A stretch of DNA of 64,000 bases from Luscinia megarhynchos. Lineage: Eukaryota > Chordata > Aves > Passeriformes > Turdidae. Of the stretch, positions 1 to 11,300 are shown piece after piece. Both the position numbers and the translations under genes were made by a program. The notes below the pieces were generated by a model. That model worked only from the letters and a program-made list of their open reading frames with translations, did not search any database and had not been told where the DNA came from. Location of the stretch: NCBI GenBank assembly GCA_034336665.1, contig CM067592.1:34260717-34324716 (forward strand), written 5' to 3'. Within the stretch, counting starts at the first letter, position 1. Each line of letters begins with the position of its first letter.

Positions 1-2410
1 ATATATAAGATAAATTACTGTGAAACCACAGACTCACTTAGATGGGTGCAATGCACAGATTCTCATAAAAATAGCAAAAAGTAATTTTAGAACCTATAGT
101 CTGAATCACAGAAGAGTTTTTGTGGGAGGGTTGCACTCCAAAAAGAAACATAGGAACTACAGAGAAGCATTTTCTGTTTGTTTGTGGGTTGGTTTTCTTC
201 AAGCATAAGAGACACAGGCATGGTGGCAGCTTAGTCTTTGTCTCTCCATATTCCAATAGTTTTCTGACTATATAAGCTCAAATGAGATGAAAACATGGAA
301 GGGCAGATTCAGCTGGTTGACATAAATTGGGAGGGAAAATGTGTGCTCTCTAGATCCTGGGCTGTTTGTAACCTGTAATCCAGACATTCCCTGAGTTAGC
401 CCGTTCTTATTTTCTTCCCCATAGAATGAATTTATTTTAGCATCTCCCAGATGTCCTGTCTCACACAAATAAACATAATGTTATTCTGTCCAAAGAAGAA
501 TATAAAAAAACATGTCTCTGAAAACATGTCAGATAAGAAACCTACATATCACAATATTAATCTCTTATTAAACACACACTTACTGCTGATACAGATTGTC
601 TCTGGATCCCTTGGGAATACTTTAATTTTGCTGAAACATTGCTCTCTGTGCTCAAGTTGACTTACTCCACAATGAGTTGCTCTTTCAGTTTCAGTCAGTG
701 TCTTTAAAAAAAATGCACTGAGAAGATGAAATATCCTTAAATACCTACTGTAGTAAGGTGGTTTGCTCTTGTGTTGACTTTCATTTGTCTGAAATAGGAG
801 AAAGAGAATGTAAAAAACCAGTCAGAAAAATGCTGCATTGTTCGCCACCCAAACTGATCCATAAAATCTTTGTTATTTAAAATATCCCCAGATCTTGGGA
901 TGAAATATAGTTACAATTTTTTTAAAATACCACTTTCAAAGTGTATACACGTTTATTGCAATGTGAACTCTTGTGGGAAGAGAGTTCAGCACAGCCAAGA
1001 CATTTCTAAAAGCTGTGCCACGTATTACTAGAGGAGGGTTATCCAAGTGTAGTAAGAGAGGAGGTGAGGCCTTTCATTCTCTCACTTTCACTGCAAATTA
1101 TTTTATCTTATTTCTTCCTCTTTGTCAAGCAAAGCCTACAATGCTAGAGTCTGTTGCAGAACTAAAATGCTAGCACTGGGGTGATATGCTATGTTGGAAG
1201 ACAAAGTTGTAGAAACAAATATGTCAGACATAAGGCACAAAGATCTATTTTTCATTGATAATAAATTCCAGAGCTACTACTATGCTGCAGAGTGCTGTTT
1301 AAAAGTTTTTCTGCATATATAAATTTGATTTGCAGGTTAGGGATATGGTTCATCCATATAAAAAGAGAAGTGATCTATATCCCTCTGAAATGTAGTGATT
1401 AGTATGGTTGAAAGGTAAAGTGAGCTGTGGACTGCTGACCTTTGAACCGGGAACACAATTAGATATAAGCAGAAAATAACAAAATAAAAATGCATAATTG
1501 AATATATGAGGGATGAAGAGTTGAATAAAGATACATGCAAATAATTATACTTAAAAATGTGGCAATGCCACAATATTAGCATAATTGTTGCAGAGTCAAC
1601 GAGTCAAATCAACATAAAATTTTTTTACATTAATATCCATTTTGTAGAATTCATTTTCATGTTACATTTGAGATGAAAGAGAATGCAAGGAAAAGAAGCA
1701 ATGGGAGATTTGGTTTTTAATATTAATCTCACCTTTATGAAGACCCACAATTTGATATGATTTTTGACGTACCCAATATTATTGGACAAACTAATAATTC
1801 TAGAAAAAATTGTAAAGATTTCTTTTAGGAAAAACTTACTGGCAGCAAAAAAAAGAAAAGCACAAATTTAGCATAATTTGAAATTAATGCTATGAAGGAA
1901 AACTGGAATACTCTGGCTGGTAAAATCTGGCTTTTTTTTATGAATGATCTGTAAAGTGAGAAAATGTAAAGATTTTTCAAGATTTAAAACGTGTTAAAAT
2001 GATGTATGGTTTCAACACTTTTTTTCCACAAACCTATTATTTTGAGTCTCTCAATTGGTTGTTTGTCTCAAGCTAAATATCTTATCAATAATAAGATTCT
2101 TCTGGAAGTATTTTTTTTCCTTCTCCTAACCAGAAGAATCATGAATAAATGTGAAAGATTATCTGTACTACTTCATGATAAATTTGAATAAAGGTAACAA
2201 AATTTTGTCCTCAACAGAAAAGTTTTGAAACCACTTTCATTCAATTTTTCAAGTGGATTTGCTATAAATTTGTACAGAACTCTCCTCAGAAGTTATTTAA
2301 AATATCTGTTCAACAAAATACATCCATTAGGAATGATTACAACTTAATATTCAATTATTTTTGGAAAAATAATCCAGGTTTTAAATTTTAAATGATCCTT
2401 TAGATTTTAG
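1..2410. other. AT-rich non-coding stretch
   Basis: I see no gene, RNA gene or recognisable transposon here. Open frames on both strands are short (81 codons or fewer) and none resembles a known protein. The sequence has many short A and T runs and no long tandem repeat. It could be intergenic or intronic. Confidence 0.6.
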
Positions 2411-2800
2411 GTAACCTTTGGAACCTGAGGCCCTCTCGAGGAGCCCAGCAGCAGTGGATATGTCTAAACTGCTTCACTAGAGACATGTGCTGCCCAGGGT
2501 CCAATGAAATCAGAGCATGGTGCAGCCCAGCTTTCCGTGCCACTCCACTCAGGTGGCCATCTCACCTGCCACCCCTCCAATGCCAGCAGGAAGACACAAT
2601 GGACAGGGGTTCAACAGTGGCTGAAATAGTCAGAACAAGTGAAAGGATGCGTGGTTTTGCATTGACAGATGCCATGATGTGTGGCAGGTTGTAAAAGAAG
2701 CATAACACGATCTTCTCAGTGAAGTGGTCAAACACATTCTTGGAATTACCAGATTTACCCGTGAAATCATGAACAAGAGCATTTAAGCACAAACACTAAA
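2411..2800. other. GC-richer block of unknown origin
   Basis: This block is visibly richer in G and C than its flanks, with phrases such as gcccagcagcagtgg and ccacccctccaatgccagcagg. Modest open frames run on both strands: 69 codons plus (2485-2694) and 76 codons minus (2562-2792). The minus frame includes the segment KNVFDHFTEKIVLCFFYN, which looks protein-like, but I do not recognise it. It could be an old pseudogene fragment, an eroded LTR or simply a local composition shift. Confidence 0.25.
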
Positions 2801-5800
2801 GAATTTAATGATGCATGGGATTTGATTTGTTTTGAGCTCTGTCATTTTTAAATTTCAGGTATTTCTTTCCTATAAGTAATCTTTTTCTTAGGATTCCTCC
2901 ATCCTTAGTGATGCATACTAACTCCTACTATTATGCCTCTGTCTTTTCTGCGACAGTACCCTTCAAATGTGTCATCGGTGGGTCCACCCAGAAGATCTGT
3001 TATTTGTCTGAACATTTAGCTCTGTAGAAGCACAAATTATTCCTACTCTGGTGTCTCTTTATGAGCTGTCATTGTGAGAGAACTGTCATAAAAATTTTGA
3101 GCTGAATGTGCTTGATTCAAAGCTTGAAGGAGAGGACAAAGACCTTTTTTCTTGAAATCTGCCTCTGTACTTTAAAGATGCATATGTGACTGAGACACAA
3201 AAAAGATGGGCTGGAGCAGCTGTAAGACGCTCCACATAAAATGTAAAATGGAAATATTAAAAGGAGTAAGGGAAATGAAGAAAGGTTACAAGGCCTGATT
3301 GAATAAATTAGGAGGAAGTTCTGAGATGCAACACGGAATTTACGGGAAAGAGGTTGAGCTTCTCCTTGATGAATTGTAGTAGGGGAGAGGGAAAACAGAG
3401 TAAAGGCTGAAAAAGATGTGAGGGTCAGAGTCCAATAAGAAACACAAGTTCTCCAAAAGCTGAGGAACCAGAGCTATAAGAGGAAAGCTTTTTCACCATT
3501 TTGTCACATTCCCTTTAACTTGGCTATGCTCTGTATGTCACAGGCAAGTCCACAGGATGCCTTTAGTAAAATATGATTTGCTGGTGACCTCTAGTCAGTA
3601 GACAAGGAATCTGCTAGTGTGTCTCTAGGTGTAAAGTGTGAGGAAAACATCCCAGTGTCTGAAAACTCTAATATGTTGGCTTGTCTGAGCATTATATGGC
3701 CTTTTTCACCATTTGCCAGTAACAAGCCTTTCTGTATTTGCTGCCTGAGTAGATTTGCATAACTTTGACTCCATCTTTGGCAGAAACACATGCTCTGCTG
3801 GGAGTATCCCACTTGCATTTTTATGAAATCTGTTCAGCAGTACAAAAATGAATGGATTCTGTGGATTGAAAGAAACTCTTTTTAAATAATGACAGTTTCT
3901 TTAGATTGCTGAAGAAGATAGAAATATAATTTACCTGAGAATTCTTCATTAAGTAAAAACACTTAGGATTTTCTGGGACATATTTTGGTTCCACTAGTTT
4001 GTTGATGCACTGCTTACTATGTTTATTTGCCTGAAAACTGATTGAAATAATGGTAACTATAACATTCACTTGGCTGTTTCTTTTCAACCAAAACACCCTG
4101 CCAGTTTTCTTTCATCCTTTTCTCTAATGGAATGAAAACAAGACAAGGTGAGACACTTTAAAAAACCCAATCTTTCTGTATTGACTGTTCATTTTCAAGT
4201 GGGTTTTTATGGCAGATATGGACACATTTTTCTATTTCAATTATTTAAAAGGAAAATATCCTAAATCAATGATTGCATTTTCCTTCTAAAGACTTGCACC
4301 TTGTCTTTTTAACTGTGTGTGCTTTGATAAATACCATTCCCTCTTTAGCTCATGTTTTTCCCTCTTCAGCTCCTTACTCACCACTTATCAGGAACTTTTG
4401 ACTGCCTGATGATGTTCTATTCCCCAAAAAGAGAGAAGGTACTGAACTACCACACTGTTCTAGGTGTAAATGAATATTTTTATATTCTGTTTTGTTAGTG
4501 AATAGGAAACACAAAATAAACATTCAGCCTTGTTTTACCACCTCATTTGGGGGAAAAGAATATACAGGAGACTGCAAGAAGGCTCCTCTGCAGTTGTCAG
4601 ATGCTTTTGTAGCCTAAACTGACGTTTATTTAGAATCACACCCATAATGTGCTGAGTAACTAAGGACTCAAAACCAGATGCTACTTTAGAGGGATTAAGT
4701 AATAATAGTGTCTCTGTTATTCCTGTCCCTGATGTTTGATATCCAATGTGTATTGGGGTGCTGGCTCTCCTGCTTAGAAATGACTCCTTGCCATAGGATG
4801 AATGTCAGCAAGGCAGCCATCAGTTCTGTTCCACAGCAGCCAGAGCTGGCAAACCATACAATTTTAGAACCATGTCACAAGAATAAATACGTAGGAGAAT
4901 AGAGAGCAAAGAAAATGTGGAAGTGCAGAGTAGAAACAAGAAGATGATTTTTGGAAGTATTATTTTTCTCAACCACTTCACTCGTCGTAAATAATGACAC
5001 CAAGTTACTCATAGGCTAATGCATATATTTAAGTATTGACATGGATTCTGTAGGGTTTCTCCATATTTTTTTTGTGCGCTGCATTTCTGGATGGAAATTT
5101 CAGGAACATTCTAGTCCATTTCTTGAACACACTCCATCTGTGGAATTAGCTTCACCTATTCCATGACACATTTTAGACTTGGCCAGAATGATATCCAGAA
5201 GGCAGCTTTAAAAGAAACTTTCATCACTTTATGCTCAGTGTAGGCTTTTCTGTCTTTTTACTGCAGTGTGTTCTGATATGCACTGCATTTGCCAGAGTGT
5301 TACCTCCTTCTGCATAGGAAAGGGACAAACAAAACACTTAAACCACCAAAACTGATCTGGAATTATCCCTTACTTCTTTGATGCAAGGTTAATTGTAGAG
5401 ATGTTCTGTATTTAAAAAAAAAAAAAAAGAAAAAAAACGGTCTGCAATTCTTGTGGTTGCTCATGAAGCCAATACAGTCACTGAGATTTCCTAGCTCCCA
5501 ACCTCCTAAGGGCTTAAATCTGCATCTTCACATGCTAGTGCATTGGCCAATCTTCAAAAGTGGGCATAAGATAAAGACAGTGAACCTCAATACATTTTCA
5601 CACAATGGAAATGATCATTATCAGTTTCTTCATTGCTCTGGAGGATCAACTTACCTTCTAAAAAGAAATTTAAAAAAATAAAAAATTCCCTTACAGTATC
5701 CACAGTGTGCTTTCCAAAACAAACTAGAATAAGTACAAATGCATAGTAATATCATACACAGTTTCATGTGTTCAAGTAAATATTAGTAAAACACATTGAA

Positions 5801-7417
5801 TGTATTTTTTTCAAATTTCTTTTGCAATAAGACCTTTTGAGCTTTAAGTCTTCAGTTTTCTGGTTGAATACTATATTTAACCTTTGTTATAATGGTCACT
5901 GATTTATGAAAGCACTTCAATTTACCCATTTGTACTTTGCTCTTTATTTTTAACTGTTTAAACTGGACTATTAGTCAATGCTCTGCTTAAGCCAAGCTCC
6001 ATCTAAAAATTTTGAAGTGTTTTGTTAATAGTTTTTTTAAAAAATGTACAACATACTTTTCAAATAGATAGATTGTGTTAAGTGTCATTTTAATATCCAT
6101 TTTTCAGCTAAAATTCTTCAAAATCTTGGCTGAGAAATTGTGTCAGTAACAACACATATCCTGAAGAGTAATGTATTTTCCTATGCTTGGTTTCAGAGGA
6201 ATTTAAAAGGGAATACTGATTTATATGATCATTTAATTACTGTATACAAAAAAGATAACACCATATGTAAAATAAATGCCTATATTTGAAAATGTATCAT
6301 GTAATACCTGACTCAAGATCATCTGAAAGACAAGAATCTTAATGTAGAGGACCTAACTTGTAGCTCTCTGTTGTGCTGTCACCTAAGTGTTACATTGTCT
6401 AACCTGCAATAATTTTCCCTTCATCCTGCTTCCTTTATATTCTGTTTTTTCTGCTAGAAAAGTCTAGAAAGTTTGCCATGATAAAATTAAAAAAAAAACA
6501 GAGAGAAACAAATTAATGAAGTACAAATTTGATGTAAGTTCAGAGAATCAATTCAAGTATGTCCTGAAATGTGCATTTTTTCTGAAAAGCATGCAGATTT
6601 TTTCCCTAAAATTCTTTAATCTTGGCAAGACTTAGCACTCTTTCATTTCTTAGCTAATCTTTATAAGTCACTCTTCATCTGCTAAACATTGAGTCTTCCA
6701 AAACATTACAGTTTTACTATGAAGAGACAGCAAGACAGATGGATAAGGTTCAAGAAAATTGCTTTCCTTGTTAACATCCATATACAGTATGAGTAAAATG
6801 TAACCTACAAAGTGAAATCTTGCAAAGTTCTTTTGGTTCTGATGGCTGGTATAGGAAATATCCAACAGTCAAAATAGGTAATACTTCTAAGACTTATAAT
6901 GGAACTGAAAATGAAAGAAACTTTCAAATTGGAATCAATAGTTACGATGAAATAGCTGAAAACACGACTCAGGAACTAACAATCTACAAAGACAAAATTG
7001 CTGTATATTCTTCAAATTGTAGCCAGATTTTGATTATTTCCATAATTTAGCTACATTCTCCATAATATTAAAATATCAGTACTTTTTGCACAATTTTATT
7101 TCTGTAATTCTCTAGTGTAAATTTTATTTTAAAAATGTCCAATATAAGCTACTCTTCTTCATCAAAACAAAAACTGAAATAGACATCCCATTATTTCAGC
7201 TTCATATACCTGCACAGAGACCATCTTAGATTGTGCCATAACGTTGACGCAAAAGTTCACTGACTGTGAGTGACATTGAACAAAAATCTTAGGAACTATA
7301 AATTCATGAGAAATTTATTCCCAGTAATACCTTTCATATCTATATTTGTGAAGCTGGGGAAATGCAAATCAAATAATTACTTGATATAGTTTGATTTAGA
7401 GTAGGTTAGACTAGATT
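2801..7417. other. Unrecognised AT-rich non-coding stretch
   Basis: No gene or transposon is recognised. A low-complexity A-rich run sits at 5414-5437. A 76-codon plus frame at 6820-7050 has no recognisable domain and is probably chance. No splice-flanked exon could be supported. Confidence 0.55.
5414..5437. repeat. Poly-A run with one G
   Basis: A simple A-run interrupted by a single G. No retroposon body is recognisable immediately upstream on either strand, so I do not read it as a retrotransposon tail. Confidence 0.9.
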
Positions 7418-7637
7418 TTAGGAGGGAATTATTTACTGTGAGGATGGTGAGGCACTGGCACAGGTTGCCCACGGAAGTTGTGCATGTCCCATCCCTGGAT
7501 GTGTTCAAGGCCAGGTTGGATGGGGCTCTGTGAAACCTAATCTAGTGAGTGGGATCCCTGCCCATCATGGGAGCTGGAAAAAGAAGGTCTTTATGTTCCT
7601 TGCAACCAAAGCTATTCGATATTTCTATGATTTCTGA
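7418..7637 (+). mobile_element. CR1 LINE, 5'-truncated 3' end
   Basis: Seen in the sequence: phrases characteristic of the end of avian CR1 ORF2 and its 3' UTR, including ggcactggcacaggttgccc, tcaaggccaggttggatggg and a final ttctatgatttctga. The family normally encodes an endonuclease and reverse transcriptase. Only the last coding bases and the short 3' UTR remain, as usual for 5'-truncated CR1 copies. The part after about 7570 is more diverged, with the usual 'ttggaactagatgatc' phrase reduced to a remnant. The tail ends in degenerate copies of the 8-bp ATTCTATG-type repeat rather than poly-A, as expected for CR1. The copy is inactive. The family call rests on remembered CR1 consensus. Confidence 0.9.
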
Positions 7638-8465
7638 AAGGAAACCCTGCAGCAGAACCCGTGTCAGCTGCTTTTTCTCTGAGCAAGGCAAAGCACTATT
7701 ATTGTAAAGCTGCTCTTGGGGAATATCGGGAAGAGAGTGTTTTCTAGGTTCTTGAACATTGCAGTGAGGATCAACACTGGTAGCATAAAATTCTAAGGGA
7801 AACTGACAAAGCAGACAAAACAACAGGTAATTTACCTTTTCCTGCAAAGCAGCTCAAACTTCACCTGGCTTGATAAACAATGCTGGTGGTAGTGGTGTTG
7901 ACATCTAGCATGGACACTTTGGGTGAAATGGAGAGTGTTTGTGTATGTTTAAAAAGGTTGCTCAGATAAGAGAAATTTGAGTTTTTCGGAAGCAAGGGAG
8001 TCTTTGAAGGATAGAAGAATCTATGATATAAGGAGTAGTCTCTGCCATAATCAGAAGAAAGCAGACTACTTTAATGAATATTAAAAAGGATTAAACTATG
8101 AGCTGGGAAAGACATACAGCAAAAAAGACAATTAAACTAGGAATAATAGCAATACAAATGAAATTATTTTATGTATCCAATAACTAGAATTGGGAATGAA
8201 ATTCAATTGCTCGGGTGATACGGGAGCAAAGAGAAGAGAAATAAGTAAGGCAATAGAAGTCAGTATAAATGATCCTTCAAAAGCTACTAAAATAACAGGT
8301 CAGTAGTAAAGAGGTCAATGAAAATGACCTCATGAAATTAAAAACTAAAAACACTTATGAGTGAAAGTTTGCAGACTATCAGAATTGGCATAGATCATAT
8401 GAAAGTAGAAAGAGGGAAGAGGCAGAGAATACCTCTTCTTTATCAAAATTCTAAGATAAAAGAAA
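7638..8465. other. Unrecognised non-coding stretch
   Basis: AT-rich sequence with no recognised gene or transposon. Short open frames on either strand lack domains. Confidence 0.5.
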
Positions 8466-8604
8466 GTCTTTCTTCTCTTAGTTCTTTTCACTTGCTTTCT
8501 TTCTCTTTCTACTTTCTTTCCCCCTCCTTCTATCCTTTGCTTCTCCCTTAATCTTTTTTCTATCTTTTCTTGTCTTCCTCTCCTTCTCCCCTTTCACATT
8601 TCTC
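8466..8604. repeat. Long polypyrimidine tract
   Basis: About 140 bases on the plus strand are overwhelmingly C and T (for example tttctttctctttctac, ccccctccttctatcc), with only scattered purines. It is not a clean tandem repeat. It is a homopurine-homopyrimidine type tract, a class known to be able to form triplex DNA when mirror-symmetric. Symmetry here is only partial. Confidence 0.85.
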
Positions 8605-9676
8605 CATGTACTCCAGACTAATTTTCAGCGCTCCAATAGTAATCTATGTGTCTAACTCTTTTACCTATACTCAGTATTTACAATCTTTCTTCTTTTTTCT
8701 TTCAGTATTTTTACAAAAGTAGCAATGGAGTGTTCTGTTTGGACTAAATCTTTTTAGGAGGTGTCTCAGCATGTTGTTCTTCCTACCATGTATACTTTTT
8801 TATCTCATGTGTCTTATTTATTTTGCCACACTGATTATCTGCTGTGGAAAGTTGGGGGGTGATAATTTCTTTGAAACTCTCCACTGCGCTAAGGAAACAG
8901 CCTGATAACTGCAATTTATAACCACAAACTGCAAAGCTGAAAGCTGTACATGGGTGTTGTTGAACCCAATCCAAACCTGAACGCCTGAGTCCTAGACATG
9001 TGTATATCAGAAAAAAAAATCTTAAACTTGTATTTTCATAAACTGTTTGGGAGAGAAATCTTTATTCAGATTAAGGTTTAGAAATAGAAGTGTACAAATA
9101 TGGGAAAGCTTGTTTAAGTTTCTGGCAGAAGGTTTGATAGCAATTCTCCCACTGTGTGCTCAGGTTTCCACACTAACTAACCTAAAGAACAGTGTTTGGC
9201 AATCTGATTTTACAAAAACATAGCAGAAAAACCAGAGGAAAGTCAACTGACATGCTTAGACATAGACCAGCCTCGACTTAGGGAAAGATTAAGAACTTTT
9301 GGTTCTAAGTGGATTTACGGAATTAACTAGATACTGAAGCAAGTTGTGCAAGGACCTTCTTATCCTCACAGTTTTGAGGTATGTGACTAGACAAAGCCCT
9401 CTCTTCTAAATTCAGGGCTGACATCGTTCAGAGAAGAAGGCTGAACTGAAAAACCCCCTAGATATATCCAACCTGTGTGCTTCTGAGACTGTAACATGAA
9501 GTTCTCATGAGGGAAGATATATTAATGATGAATGCCATGATGAAGTGTGTGGAATAGGTTGGTCATCTACCTCTATTTTTATTTTGTACAACCAAAATAA
9601 AAGTGATAATCTAAGTGGAATTATGAGTGGAATATGAAGTGATATGTGTCTATATATTTATATCTATGTTTATCAG

Positions 9677-9695
9677 ATATATATATATATATATA
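9677..9695. repeat. (AT)n microsatellite
   Basis: A pure AT dinucleotide run of about nine units in AT-rich flanks. Confidence 0.95.
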
Positions 9696-9926
9696 CACCC
9701 AAAATAGACAATACTTTAAAGTAAACATCCTGTTAAGTGGAAAAACTCCCTGGTAGTAGACAACTGAAGAGCTGTTTTTTCATAATTTAAAAGGATTCCC
9801 ATTTTCGGTGTGTCCTTTTTCTACAGTCTTTTTCATTTCTCTCTATAGCTTGATTTGCTGTCAAGCTGTGTAAAGGTCAAAGAGTAAATTCGACACTGTT
9901 GTTGAGAGGTGGGAAAGACAGCAGAG

Positions 9927-9957
9927 TTTAGAGAGATAGTACTACCATCTCTCTAAA
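9927..9957. repeat. Perfect 11-bp inverted repeat, 9-nt loop
   Basis: The left arm tttagagagat (9927-9937) is exactly complementary to the right arm atctctctaaa (9947-9957). The loop is nine bases. It could form a hairpin in RNA or single-stranded DNA. There is no U-run to suggest a terminator, and such terminators would not be expected in a vertebrate. Confidence 0.8.
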
Positions 9958-11040
9958 ATCTGTGGTTTTGCTGGCTGCAGAAAATTCCTAAAGCAGGGGT
10001 TCCAAGAGAAGCAATTATGGTTCAGATTAAAGGCTTTAAAGTCCTTGCAGTGGAGTTTCCTCTGCAATGTGGTTTCGTGCCATACGTTACCCGTTGTTAG
10101 GTACCATTGCTCTACCCAAAGTGAAATGCAGGATCAGGTTCATTACAAGACACTGTCTGCTTTTCTCTGAAGTACTCATCTTTGACCATGGTCAGATATA
10201 AAATAAGCATTTTTCTTGTACAGTGCAGTGCTTTCCATATTCCCAAATGCTGGAACTCCAAGAACTATTTTCCATTTGCTGCGGGAACTCCTTGGGGTTA
10301 AGAAGAAAAAATGTTTTAGAGATCTAAATATAAAAGAATGCAATTTTAACATATTGTGTCATTAAGAAATTTAGGAGCTTTTAGACAGATTGTGAAGGTA
10401 GCAGAAAATGAGATGCAGTGTTGCATTAGATATGTTTTTAGTATTTTCTTCTTTTTATAAAAGCTGTAATTTTCAGAGTTTAGAACCAATTTAATGTCCC
10501 TGGAGCTAGAGCTTTTTTGTAACCATTGTCCATTAGAGGAATTGCTAAGCCAAGAATGGAATCCATTTATGATGTATAAAATATAGTAAAATGCTTTAAA
10601 AACAGTCTAGGTAGGGAAGAAATCATCAGGAGTCCATTAAATTTGAAGATGGTAAGTTCTGAGGTTCTTCTTTATAATCAGATAATGGGTTTTTGTGCTT
10701 TGATAAGAGGCATTAGATATAGGAAGATTTATTTAAAAGTTTGAATTCAATAAAAATTTACACAGAACTAATGTAAAATGCATTCTATTTGACATTTGAG
10801 ACAGCTTTCAAAACAGTATTTTGCTTTAAGAAAATACCCTGTGACTTAGGTAATATTTATTATGTTTTATTAAAAATTAATAAATAACAGCTGAAATTAT
10901 AGTGTCAGTGTTACAGACTTTACAGACACCTGTCAGAATCCTCTATAAAGTTGCATTCTCACGGCACCATACCTTGGACAGGAAGATGTGGTCTTTTCAG
11001 GGAAGATCACGGGCGCTGACACATTTGTCAGCAATTAAGA

Positions 11041-11300
11041 GCAAATCTTCTCTGCAGAGAATTTAAATTGCTAAGAACAATACGAAGGGAACCACTGAAC
11101 CTAAGACTTCCTGCAGAAGGTTCCAAGTTCCACAGCATCCCATTTGTGCCCAGCCTCAGCTGGCAGCTCCCCTGTGTAAGTCTCCTCTGGCAGCACAGGG
11201 GTGACCTGCAGGTGCAGCCAGGGCCAGCAGCCAGCAGGAGCTGTCTGGGAAGATTCTCATTCAGGGAAGAAGATATATCTCCCAGTAGGAGTCTGCTCAA
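11041..11300. other. GC-richer block of unknown origin
   Basis: A local GC-richer patch with many CAGC/GCTG words (cagcctcagctggcagctcc, ccagggccagcagccagcag). Overlapping open frames occur on both strands (79, 90 and part of a 159-codon plus frame at 11201-11680). None shows a domain I recognise. High CAGC content alone lowers stop-codon frequency, so the frames are weak evidence of coding. Confidence 0.25.

Larger units (their letters stand above)
8605..11040. other. Unrecognised non-coding stretch with AT repeat and hairpin
   Basis: No gene is recognised. It contains a short (AT)n run at 9677-9695 and a perfect inverted repeat at 9927-9957, listed separately. The rest is AT-rich unique sequence. 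Confidence 0.55.
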
